A stretch of 34,158 bases of DNA, from positions 1 to 34,158 of the IMG/VR virus record IMGVR_UViG_3300025168_000308; one strand, given 5' to 3'. Positions within the stretch are counted from its first letter, which is position 1. The number at the start of each line of letters is the position of its first letter. The stretch comes from a virus. Below, in pieces: positions 5,569 to 13,535 of this stretch. The notes under the pieces were generated by a model, which was not told where the DNA came from, did no database searches, and saw nothing but the letters and a program-made list of their open reading frames with translations. A program made the position numbers and the translations under genes.

Positions 5569-8436
5569 ATGGCAAGTGTATATACAAATGACTTACGGTT
5601 AGAGGAAATCGGCTCCGGCGAACAGTCGGGCTCTTGGGGTGATACCACCAACACTAACCTAGAATTAATTGCAGAAGCGTTTGGTTTTGGCACTGAAGCC
5701 ATTACCACCAACGCAGACACACATACAACTACGATTGCGGACGGTGCTAGTGATCCCGGTCGAGCGATATTCTTAAAGTACACTGGTACTTTAGATTCTG
5801 CCTGTACAATTACGCTTGCACCTAACACGGTTAGCAAGCTGTGGTTTATTGAAAACGGCACTAGCGGTTCACAGAATATTATACTTTCTCAGGGCTCGGG
5901 GGCTAACATAACAATCCCAGCGGGTCAGACTAAGGCCGTCTATTCAAACGGTGCGGGCTCTGGCGCGGTTATGGTTGATGCCTTTGCCACGCTTAATGTT
6001 GTGGATTTGCTGGTTGATGACGATCTGACGGTTACGGATGATTTGATTGTAGGCGGTGACATTGATCTTGAAGGCAGTATCGACGTTAACGGCACTGCAA
6101 ACCTAGACGTAATTGACGTAGACGGTGCAGCTAACTTCGCCGCTGACGTAACCTTTGCCGCTGGCGCAGATATTATTACTGCTTCAACAGGCAATGGCCA
6201 GAATGTTAGAGTTGGCGTGGACGCAGGCAGCTCTATAGCTTCTGGCGGTAACCAGAACGTCCTACTAGGTGATTCGGCTGGAGCCGCAGTTAATACTGGT
6301 GATGGTAATATTGCGATTGGTTTTGAGGCAGGCAATGATATCACTACTGGCAGCTACAACACTATTATGGGTTGGAAAGCTGGTGATAAAATAAGTACTG
6401 GCGCACAAAATACTGCTATTGGTGATGGCGCTATAGGCGCAGACACATTAGGACAAAAAAGTATTGCCGTTGGTTCTAACGCACTAAATCAACAAAACTT
6501 CACGACAGCAACAGATGCTTACAATGTGGCGGTTGGTTATAATGCAGGGCAAGGAATTACAACTGGAACATTTAACACATTAATTGGTGGTCTTGCAGGT
6601 GATGCTATTACATCGGGTGATAACAATACTTCTGTGGGCTACTCATCTTTAACTACTAATACACTTTCAGATAGAAACGTAGCAATGGGTAATTTTGCAC
6701 TATCTGCCCTCAATCATACTACCACTACAGATGCTTACAATGTAGGTATTGGTCATAGTGCAGGAAGAGAAATCACAACGGGCGTAGAGAACGTATTAAT
6801 CGGTGGTCTTGCTGGTGATGCCTTAACTGACGCTGATTACAACACATCCGTTGGTGGTGCTAATTTAAGTTCGGATACTCTAGGTAGTAAATCAACTGCT
6901 ATTGGTTACGGTGTTTTAGTTACACAAAACTTTACGACAGCTACAGATACTCATAACACAGCCGTTGGTTATAACGCAGGTACATCAGTTACAACTGGCG
7001 TAGAAAACACCCTCATTGGCGCTCTAGCTGGCGATGCTTTGACCACAGGTAATGCTAACGTAGCTATTGGATTTGAGGCATTATCAACAGAAGATGGTCA
7101 TGGAAATAATGTTGCAGTTGGATACAGAGCTTTAAAAACATTAAATGTAGGAGCTACAGCATACAATACAGCAGTTGGGAATGATGCAGGGCTTTCAATG
7201 ACCTACGGTGTAAACAACACCCTTGTAGGTGGTCTTGCAGGTGATGCTTTAACAGGTTCAGCAGATTATTCTGGCGGTGCAAATAATGTTGCTGTTGGTC
7301 GAGCAGCTTTAGGCGCAGATACTTTAGGGTCTTCATCTGTAGCTATTGGATTTGAAACTTTGTTGGCTCAAAACTTTACTACTACTACAGAAAGTGTAAA
7401 CACTGCTGTTGGTCATAGAGCAGGACTAGCAGTCACAATTGGCGTAGAAAACACCCTTATCGGTGGTTATGCAGGCGATGCTCTTACTGATGCTGGTTAT
7501 AATGTAGCTATAGGAGCTAGAGCATTAGGCGCTGATACACTAGGTAGTAGGTCTGTTGCTATTGGTCAGGGAGCTTTGTCAACTCAAAACTTTACTACTG
7601 CTACAAATACTTCCAACGTGGCTGTAGGTTATGATGCAGGACTAGCAATTACAACTGGCACAAGTAACACCTTTGTTGGTAGTTCAACAGGTGACGGTAC
7701 TAATGATGGTAATAACAACACGGCCATTGGGTCCCTAGCTCTTAGTGCTAACTGTGGAGATAGTAATACGGCTGTAGGTTTAGAGGCACTCAAGGTTTGC
7801 ACAGGTTCTAATAATACTGCAATGGGTAAAAATGCGGGAAATGCTGTGACGAGTGGCAATAATAATATGTTGCTAGGTCTAGATGCGGGTCTAACAGGAA
7901 GCCCCGGCGGTGCTATTACTACAGACAACAACTTTATGGTGTTAGGTGATGAAAATATTGCAACCATTAGAACGGCAGTAGGTGTTACTGCTACCTCAGA
8001 TCAGCGTGATAAAACTGATTTTACGGCACTAGACGTTGGCTTAGACTTTGTTAAGGCACTAGCACCTGTGACATACAAGTGGGACAAACGGTCTAAGTAT
8101 ATTGATAAAACAGATGTCACAACATACAACGAAGATGGCAGTGTAGACCATGAGGGTTGGGATATAACTACCGATTTAAATGTTATTACACATGACGGTA
8201 CTCACAAAGAAGATTGGTTAGACATTGGTTTCAAAGCTCAAGAAGTTGAAGCCTTGGAGCAAGCTGCTGGTTACAACAAAAACAATAAAACTAATTTGGT
8301 TTCTTCAATAACTCCCGATGGCAAAAGCTATGGCTTAACCTATGAAAAATTTATACCAATCTTAGTCAAAGCAATGCAAGAACAGAACGCATTAATTGAA
8401 GCCTTAACGGCTCGTGTGGCGACATTGGAAGGTTAA
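5569..8436 (+). CDS. Tail fibre with YadA-like head repeats and self-cleaving S74 chaperone domain
   Basis: 955 residues. The N-terminus (MASVYTNDLRLEEIGSGEQS) looks like a virion-attachment part shared by marine fibres. Residues about 150-205 are Asp/Val/Gly beta repeats; about 205-800 is a long run of NTAVGYNAG/NTLIGGLAGDAL units like the heads of trimeric adhesins. The end is an intramolecular chaperone of the peptidase S74 type: TSDQRDK gives the expected Ser810 and Lys815 (Ser, then Lys at +5), followed by IGFKAQEVE (886-894) and a C-terminal heptad helix. Known S74 domains trimerise the fibre, then cut just before the Ser, which would release about 146 residues. AGGA precedes the start. 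Role: host receptor binding. Confidence 0.85.
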   Translation: MASVYTNDLRLEEIGSGEQSGSWGDTTNTNLELIAEAFGFGTEAITTNADTHTTTIADGASDPGRAIFLKYTGTLDSACTITLAPNTVSKLWFIENGTSGSQNIILSQGSGANITIPAGQTKAVYSNGAGSGAVMVDAFATLNVVDLLVDDDLTVTDDLIVGGDIDLEGSIDVNGTANLDVIDVDGAANFAADVTFAAGADIITASTGNGQNVRVGVDAGSSIASGGNQNVLLGDSAGAAVNTGDGNIAIGFEAGNDITTGSYNTIMGWKAGDKISTGAQNTAIGDGAIGADTLGQKSIAVGSNALNQQNFTTATDAYNVAVGYNAGQGITTGTFNTLIGGLAGDAITSGDNNTSVGYSSLTTNTLSDRNVAMGNFALSALNHTTTTDAYNVGIGHSAGREITTGVENVLIGGLAGDALTDADYNTSVGGANLSSDTLGSKSTAIGYGVLVTQNFTTATDTHNTAVGYNAGTSVTTGVENTLIGALAGDALTTGNANVAIGFEALSTEDGHGNNVAVGYRALKTLNVGATAYNTAVGNDAGLSMTYGVNNTLVGGLAGDALTGSADYSGGANNVAVGRAALGADTLGSSSVAIGFETLLAQNFTTTTESVNTAVGHRAGLAVTIGVENTLIGGYAGDALTDAGYNVAIGARALGADTLGSRSVAIGQGALSTQNFTTATNTSNVAVGYDAGLAITTGTSNTFVGSSTGDGTNDGNNNTAIGSLALSANCGDSNTAVGLEALKVCTGSNNTAMGKNAGNAVTSGNNNMLLGLDAGLTGSPGGAITTDNNFMVLGDENIATIRTAVGVTATSDQRDKTDFTALDVGLDFVKALAPVTYKWDKRSKYIDKTDVTTYNEDGSVDHEGWDITTDLNVITHDGTHKEDWLDIGFKAQEVEALEQAAGYNKNNKTNLVSSITPDGKSYGLTYEKFIPILVKAMQEQNALIEALTARVATLEG
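6450..7720 (+). repeat. About six fibre super-repeats of roughly 216-230 bp
   Basis: The marker [QL]N[FH]TT[AT]T recurs near 6494, 6713, 6928, 7374 and 7590, with a diverged copy near 7144. Spacing is mostly 215-219 bases (72-73 codons) and once about 230. Each unit runs AIG...L...QNFTTATD...N.AVGYNAG..ITTG..NTLIGGLAGDAL...DTLG. Copies differ by synonymous and conservative changes and stay in frame. The repeats form the adhesive shaft or head of the fibre and are a likely substrate for recombination. Confidence 0.8.
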
Positions 8437-8438
8437 GC

Positions 8439-9080
8439 ATGGAACTTATACCACGCCACTTTCCAAACGTAGGTGTAGTTGAAGCCCAGCTACCAGAGGA
8501 CGTTGTAGACAACATATGGACTGTCATCAACGAGGCACGGGAACAGCCAGAGGATATGAAGCCTGAACTAGCGGGTAACATAAGCTCATCTATCAGGCTG
8601 GACTCTAGCTCACCGCTGCTTGAGAAGTTTATCTCTGAGGTAATACCTTCGTTCATGGACAGCCACATACAGAACTATGGCTCACCGTGGAGGGCAGTAA
8701 TGAAAGAGGGCGAAGGGTTTAACCTTGAAAGCCTCTGGGTTAATTTCCAAAAGAAGCATGAGTTCAACCCACCTCACGATCATAGCGGTGTGTTTAGCTT
8801 TGTAATCTGGATGCAGATACCTACGTCCTACGCAGAACAAAAGAAACTTCCTATATGCGCTGAGTCAAATGCGGATAACCACATATCTAACTTTGCATTC
8901 AACTACACAAATACGTTGGGCAGGGTATCTACCTTTGCCTACAACATGGAAAAAGAAGCAGAGGGTTACATGGTTATGTTCCCCTCAACCATGCTCCACC
9001 AAGTCTTCCCATTCTATGAGAATGATGGAGAAAGAATATCAATCTCAGGCAATGTGAATATTGCACAATTACAAGGATAA
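8439..9080 (+). CDS. 2OG-Fe(II) oxygenase-like protein
   Basis: 213 residues, the expected size for a single double-stranded beta-helix domain. The metal and co-substrate residues appear in order: H113 and H115 in NPPHDHSGVFSFVIWMQIP, H187 in MVMFPSTMLHQVFPF, and R199 in GERISISGNV. This matches the phage 2OG-Fe(II) oxygenase type, in which the first pair is HxD or HxH; here H113-D114-H115. Such enzymes hydroxylate protein, nucleotide or glycan substrates using 2-oxoglutarate. It starts two bases after the fibre stop, so it is probably made with the fibre and may modify the fibre or a host surface component. The substrate is unknown. Confidence 0.75.
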   Translation: MELIPRHFPNVGVVEAQLPEDVVDNIWTVINEAREQPEDMKPELAGNISSSIRLDSSSPLLEKFISEVIPSFMDSHIQNYGSPWRAVMKEGEGFNLESLWVNFQKKHEFNPPHDHSGVFSFVIWMQIPTSYAEQKKLPICAESNADNHISNFAFNYTNTLGRVSTFAYNMEKEAEGYMVMFPSTMLHQVFPFYENDGERISISGNVNIAQLQG

Positions 9081-9085
9081 AGAAA

Positions 9086-9334
9086 ATGGCAAGAGAAGCT
9101 GATCAAATCGCACAAGACTACTCAGCAATGCTGGGCAGTGTAAGCGTAATTACTAACGTCATTGATGATGACAATAAGTTCTGTAACGACATGACTACAG
9201 ACGAAAAGAAAGAACGTGTTGGTCGTAGCATGGGCTACATTGCTCACATGAAAGACCTAGATGATTGGGGCAGCGAAGACATGGCTCCTATTACTGCCGC
9301 TATCACCGCAGCTACTAACTTTATAGCTGCTTAA
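9086..9334 (+). CDS. Small acidic protein of the fibre cassette
   Basis: 82 residues, acidic and helical (MAREADQIAQDYSAMLGSVS; DLDDWGSEDMAPITAAITAA). The start at 9086 follows AAGGATAAAGAAA, giving a usable AAGGA site. I recall relatives directly beside S74 fibres and oxygenases in marine phages, with no function known. Possible roles are a fibre chaperone or small structural partner; neither can be shown from the sequence. The gap to the next gene (23 bases) holds only that gene's ribosome site. Confidence 0.7.
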   Translation: MAREADQIAQDYSAMLGSVSVITNVIDDDNKFCNDMTTDEKKERVGRSMGYIAHMKDLDDWGSEDMAPITAAITAATNFIAA

Positions 9335-9357
9335 CTTTAACATAATAGGAGATCAAA

Positions 9358-9585
9358 ATGGCTAAGAAACAAACAAACACCATTACGATCAACGGCACTG
9401 AGTATGATTACGAAAGTCTAAACGACACCCAGAAAAACTTTCTGGATCATGTTGTTGATTTAGAGCGTAAAATTCGTTCTTCCCAGTTTAATATAGATCA
9501 GTTAAAAATAGGACGTGAAGCATTTTTGAATATGCTGACAAACTCTTTGGGTTCTGATACAGAAGAGACAGACGTTATAAACTAG
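9358..9585 (+). CDS. Small coiled-coil protein, DUF6447-like
   Basis: 75 residues with the signature TITINGTEYDYESLNDTQKN followed by one amphipathic helix (FLDHVVDLERKIRSSQFNID). This fits the family I remember as DUF6447: a short beta hairpin ITINGxEY plus a coiled coil, common beside phage tail fibres. AGGAG lies upstream of the ATG (ATAGGAGATCAAAATG). Function is unknown. It closes the fibre cassette; the next gene returns to the tail nozzle proteins. Confidence 0.75.
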   Translation: MAKKQTNTITINGTEYDYESLNDTQKNFLDHVVDLERKIRSSQFNIDQLKIGREAFLNMLTNSLGSDTEETDVIN

Positions 9586-9598
9586 GCGGAGTGAATGA

Positions 9599-11707
9599 AT
9601 GCCCCTGACCAAACTCCAGTTCAAACCCGGTATTAACCGAGAAGTCACCTCATACACCAATGAGGGCGGATGGTTTGACATGGACATGGTTAGGTTTCGT
9701 TTTGGGTTCCCCGAGAAAGTGGGCGGTTGGTCTAAGTTTACTAACGTTAATTTTCTCGGGTCCTGCCGAGCTTTGCACTCATGGAAAGCTTTAGACGGCA
9801 CTGATTTTATCGGGGTTGGAACCAACTTAAAGTACTATATTTTAGAGGGGCAACAGTTCTACGACATTACTCCTATTCGGCTTACGTCGAGTGCGGGGGA
9901 TGCTACTTTTGCTACCGGGGCTGACACGCTAAATGGTGCAATATCCGCAGTTTCTGAAACTATTGTAATAGACAGTGCTACGGGGTTTCCTGCGTCTGGA
10001 AGAGTAAAAATAGGCTCTGAAGAAATAACTTATGCTTCTATTTCCAGCGTTACGTTAAATGGTTGCGCTAGAGGCCAAAACGGAACAACAGCAGCGGCGC
10101 ATGCGGACGGTGCGGCAATAGCGTGTTGCACGATTACGGTTACGGAAAATGACCACGGCGCATTAGACAGTGATTTTGTGACATTTACAGATGCGGCGTC
10201 TTTGGGTGGTTTAATTACCGCGGCGGTTCTTAACCAAGAGTATCAAATTACAACAATTGTTAGTTCCAACGCTTATCAAATAGAAGCTAGAACGGTATCA
10301 AGCATTCCATCCATTACGACAACGAATGGTTTAAACCCTACCTTTGTTTTTTGTAACGCCTCGGATAGCGGCTCTGGGGGGTCCGCGGCGGTAGCTGCAT
10401 ATCAAATTAACACCGGGCTTGACACAACAATCTCTGGAAACGGTTGGAACGCGGGCACATGGGGCCGCGGAACGTGGAATTCGGCAACTGACTTGTCTGT
10501 TTCGGGTCAGACTTTGCGCATTTGGAGCCATGATAATTTCGGTGAGGACCTCCTGATTAATCCGCGGGACGGCAATATCTTCTATTGGAATAAAACAGAT
10601 GGTACGGGTGTTAGGGCTAAATCTCTTACGGCAGTAGGGGCCACTGATCCTCCCATAGTTGCTAAAATCGTGTTAGTTTCGGACGTTTCACGGCATGTTA
10701 TTTTATTTGGTTGTAATCCAGAAAACAGCACGACCCAAGACCCGCTTTTAATCCGGTTTGGTAGCCAAGAGAGTTTGTTAACGTGGTCTGCCAGCGCTAC
10801 AAACTCCGCGGGAGACCTAAGACTTGGGTCGGGCTCTGAGATTATAGCTGCAATAGAGACAAAACAGCAGATTATGGTGTTTACGGACGTTTCTTTACAC
10901 GCGATGCAGTTTCTTGGACCCCCGTTTACCTTTGGTATTGGCATGGTATCGGACAACTTAACCATTATGGGTCCTTTGAGCGCTATTAACGTAGAGGACA
11001 AGATTTTCTGGATGGGTCAGGAAGAGTTTTACGCTTATTCTGGTGCTGTGCAGCGTTTACCTTGTACTGTGCGAGATTACGTCTTTTCGGACTTTAATTT
11101 CCTTCAAAAAGAGAAGGTTACGGCGGCTTCAAACACTGCTTTTGGGGAGATTTGGTGGTTTTATCCTTCGGGTTCTAGCGAAGAAAACGACCGATATGTT
11201 GTGTTTAATTATCAGCAAAACCTTTGGTATTATGGAAATATGGGGCGAACCGTGTGGTTAGACCGCGGTATTAACGCCGATCCGATTGCGGCTTCAGCCG
11301 ATCACTACCTTTACGCTCAAGAAACGGGCTTTGACGACGGCAGCACGGTTCCTGAAACGGCTATTTCGGCGTATATTGAGAGTAGTCAAATAGACATGGG
11401 TGATGGGGATCACTTCCTGTTTTTAAGCCGTTTAGTGCCTGATATGACCTTTATGAACTCCACTGCGTCGGCTCCTTCGGCCACTATGACGCTTGAAACC
11501 CGCAATTATCCGGGCGGTTCTTACCTTCAGTCTCAAGCACAAGCGGTTACTAGAACGGCTACGGTTCCTATAGAACAGTGGACAAATGTGATTAATGTAA
11601 GGCTTCGGGGGCGGTCGTTTTCGTTTAAAGTGTCTTCCTCGGATGAGGGGGTAGGCTGGCGGTTAGGTACGCCTCGTGTTGATTTAAGACCTGACGGGAG
11701 AAGGTAG
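9599..11707 (+). CDS. Tail nozzle/hub-like protein (possible P22 gp10 counterpart)
   Basis: 702 residues. It begins LQFKPGINREVTSYTNEGGW, then FDMDMVRFRFGFPEKVGGW, a pattern known to me from marine phage structural proteins. Residues about 100-175 form an Ig-like module ending in NGCARGQNGTTAAAHADGA. Near residue 282 is the Trp motif GWNAGTWGRGTWN. The second half (PLLIRFGSQESLLTWSASAT; GMVSDNLTIMGPLSAINVED) looks like a beta-propeller or nozzle as in P22 gp10. It would form the tail tube end through which DNA and internal proteins pass. The stop overlaps the next start by one base. The assignment to gp10 is by context and pattern, not by search. Confidence 0.65.
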   Translation: MPLTKLQFKPGINREVTSYTNEGGWFDMDMVRFRFGFPEKVGGWSKFTNVNFLGSCRALHSWKALDGTDFIGVGTNLKYYILEGQQFYDITPIRLTSSAGDATFATGADTLNGAISAVSETIVIDSATGFPASGRVKIGSEEITYASISSVTLNGCARGQNGTTAAAHADGAAIACCTITVTENDHGALDSDFVTFTDAASLGGLITAAVLNQEYQITTIVSSNAYQIEARTVSSIPSITTTNGLNPTFVFCNASDSGSGGSAAVAAYQINTGLDTTISGNGWNAGTWGRGTWNSATDLSVSGQTLRIWSHDNFGEDLLINPRDGNIFYWNKTDGTGVRAKSLTAVGATDPPIVAKIVLVSDVSRHVILFGCNPENSTTQDPLLIRFGSQESLLTWSASATNSAGDLRLGSGSEIIAAIETKQQIMVFTDVSLHAMQFLGPPFTFGIGMVSDNLTIMGPLSAINVEDKIFWMGQEEFYAYSGAVQRLPCTVRDYVFSDFNFLQKEKVTAASNTAFGEIWWFYPSGSSEENDRYVVFNYQQNLWYYGNMGRTVWLDRGINADPIAASADHYLYAQETGFDDGSTVPETAISAYIESSQIDMGDGDHFLFLSRLVPDMTFMNSTASAPSATMTLETRNYPGGSYLQSQAQAVTRTATVPIEQWTNVINVRLRGRSFSFKVSSSDEGVGWRLGTPRVDLRPDGRR

Positions 11708-12021
11708 TGTCCCGTAATCTAGTAAAACCGTTTTTTCCGGTAGCGCCTGAAGCTTATGACCGAGACTACATGGAGCAAGTTGTACGTTCTTTTTCGGTGT
11801 ATATTGAGCAGATTCAGAACCCCGGAGCTAACAGGGGCACGGGCATAGTTTTAACGGCGTTGCAAACGGACGATCAGGGGTTAGAAGTAGGTGAAGTGTT
11901 CCAGTACAGAGACGCGGCGGGCGTTATGGGGCAGTTAAAAGTAACGGTTGCGAACCAGCCAAATCTTGGCGGAAACGTTTCAACGGGTGGGGTTGGTTCT
12001 GTAACTGTAGTAATATCATAA
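11707..12021 (+). CDS. Small tail protein, GTG start
   Basis: 104 residues starting at GTG 11707 (overlapping the stop TAG by one base). The sequence SRNLVKPFFPVAPEAYDRDY, with VVRSFSVYIEQIQNPGANRG, is a type I recall next to nozzle proteins in marine phages; the C-terminal half is beta (LEVGEVFQYRDAAGVMGQLK; GSVTVVIS). No enzymatic motif. GTG is accepted because it keeps the conserved N-terminus and the coupling overlap; the next ATG is internal (M22). Probably a nozzle partner or plug, but this is inference. Confidence 0.72.
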   Translation: MSRNLVKPFFPVAPEAYDRDYMEQVVRSFSVYIEQIQNPGANRGTGIVLTALQTDDQGLEVGEVFQYRDAAGVMGQLKVTVANQPNLGGNVSTGGVGSVTVVIS

Positions 12022-12026
12022 TGGCA

Positions 12027-12055
12027 TGGAAAAGTTAAAACATACCTGCTATAGT
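12027..12055 (+). promoter_or_regulatory. Candidate sigma70-type promoter with extended -10
   Basis: TGGAAA (12027-12032; four of six matches to TTGACA), a 17-base spacer, and TATAGT (12050-12055; five of six), with TG two bases before the -10 (TGCTATAGT), an extended -10. It lies in the only sizeable gap of the late block, just before the first ejection-type gene. The predicted transcript would begin close to 12062, leaving a very short leader that starts at the ribosome site GAAGGGG (12062-12068). Seen by eye; not tested. Confidence 0.4.
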
Positions 12056-12074
12056 AGTTTTGAAGGGGTTTAAG

Positions 12075-13535
12075 ATGCAGCAACAAATGGTACTTCCAGA
12101 AGGTGGTTTAGCCTCTTTCCTTACGTCTAACTTAGACGAGATGGACGACAGCCGCCTTGCTTTTGGCTCCCAGAACGGCATTAACTCCATGCGGGAAACC
12201 GCAGAACGCATGGCTAAAATGGGCCGTGGCGGCGACGATGTTATCATTCACGCAAAAACAAGAGAACGTTTGATTCCTCAAGAAGTAAGTGACGGCAACC
12301 CTGAACTTATGTCTCAAGTAGATATCGCTATCGCCAACGCGGGCGCTGATCCTTCGGCATATATTATTGGCAGCGAAACAAACTCAGTAAACCCTTACAC
12401 AGGACAGCGGGAGTTCTTCTTAAAGAAGCTTATCTCCGGTGTTAAGAACGTGTTTAAGAAGCTTGCCCCGATTATTGTGCCTATAGCGCTTAACTTTATA
12501 GCACCGGGGTTAGGTTCTATAGCTTCGGGCTTTATTGGCAGCGGAATTACTGCATTGGCTCAAGGCAAGAACTTTAAGGAATCGTTAAAAGCGGGCCTTA
12601 TAGGCGGCGTACTGGGCGGTATTAGCTCTGGAATGAAGGGCGTTATGGCGAAAGGCGAGGGCGTAAAAGGAAATATGTTTGAAAGGTTTGGGCAAGGCTT
12701 TGAACAAGGGGCGCTTCCAGACCTTAGCGACGGTGCGAGTTCTATGTTTAAGCTTGGAAAAGCGGAAGGCAGCACCCTGTTTGGCAAGCCGTATGATGTA
12801 GAAGCGGGCAACAAAGCCATAGCCGGGGGCAACACTCCCGTGATGGATAAACTTAGTGGGACGTTTTACAACGATCCCGTCGCTGCCGTTGGTCCAGACG
12901 TACAGGGCGCAGTTAATACCTTAAACGCTACTGGAAAACCGTTTGAGATGGCGGACGCTATAACTCTCGCCAACCAGAGCGTTACTGCGGCCGTTCCGGG
13001 CAGCATAAAATATATACCTACTATTGCCGCTGGTTCTGCTCTTGCCTACGGCTTGGGAGCTTTTGATGAAATTGAGCCTGAAAAAGTAGACGATCCATAT
13101 GACAGCGCTTCGGCCTCTGAACGGCGTCTTGCTAATTTCCCTAGAAGGTACAGCACAGATACTCCTATAGCTGGTATGGGCGCTAATATGGACGACGTAA
13201 TGGTTCCTTACTATGGGGAGCAAATGGCTCAACCTACGGTACAAGTTGCTCAATCTTTGGAAGAGCAGTATCCTGATCTTTATAAGCAATACTTAGCAGA
13301 AAATCAAACTCAATTTGCCGCGGCGGGCGGTCCAATGGAATCCTTCCCACGCCGGACAGGTTATATCGCGGGCCCCGGAACAGAGACTTCTGACGATATC
13401 CCAGCGATGTTGTCTGACGGAGAGTTTGTAATGAATGCAAAGGCCGTCCGCGGTGCGGGTAACGGAAGCAGAGAGCAGGGAGTTCGTAACATGTACCAGA
13501 TGATGCGAGCTTTTGAAGGGGGTGCAGTAGCATGA
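12075..13535 (+). CDS. Ejection-type internal virion protein with hydrophobic tract
   Basis: 486 residues from ATG 12075, chosen because GAAGGGG ends six bases upstream; an in-frame TTG at 12060 lies before that site and is rejected. The N-terminus has PEGGLASFL, then GGDDVIIHAKTRERLIPQE. Residues about 129-186 (APIIVPIALNFIAPGLGSIA and onward) are hydrophobic and glycine-rich, and a second such tract is near 311-330, suggesting membrane interaction. Residues 438-460 carry TSDDIPAMLSDGEFVMNAK, known to me from phage tape-measure and internal proteins, and the chain ends FEGGAVA. It is likely an injected or internal protein. ATGA overlap with the next gene. Confidence 0.6.
   Translation: MQQQMVLPEGGLASFLTSNLDEMDDSRLAFGSQNGINSMRETAERMAKMGRGGDDVIIHAKTRERLIPQEVSDGNPELMSQVDIAIANAGADPSAYIIGSETNSVNPYTGQREFFLKKLISGVKNVFKKLAPIIVPIALNFIAPGLGSIASGFIGSGITALAQGKNFKESLKAGLIGGVLGGISSGMKGVMAKGEGVKGNMFERFGQGFEQGALPDLSDGASSMFKLGKAEGSTLFGKPYDVEAGNKAIAGGNTPVMDKLSGTFYNDPVAAVGPDVQGAVNTLNATGKPFEMADAITLANQSVTAAVPGSIKYIPTIAAGSALAYGLGAFDEIEPEKVDDPYDSASASERRLANFPRRYSTDTPIAGMGANMDDVMVPYYGEQMAQPTVQVAQSLEEQYPDLYKQYLAENQTQFAAAGGPMESFPRRTGYIAGPGTETSDDIPAMLSDGEFVMNAKAVRGAGNGSREQGVRNMYQMMRAFEGGAVA

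Noticed and set aside
6450-7720. CRISPR-like repeat array
   Set aside because: Repeats are in-frame, about 216 bases long, imperfect and encode a protein pattern (AVGYNAG), so they are fibre repeats.
12060-12074. TTG at 12060 as start of the first ejection-type gene
   Set aside because: It lies upstream of and overlaps the ribosome site GAAGGGG (12062-12068), which is correctly spaced from ATG 12075.
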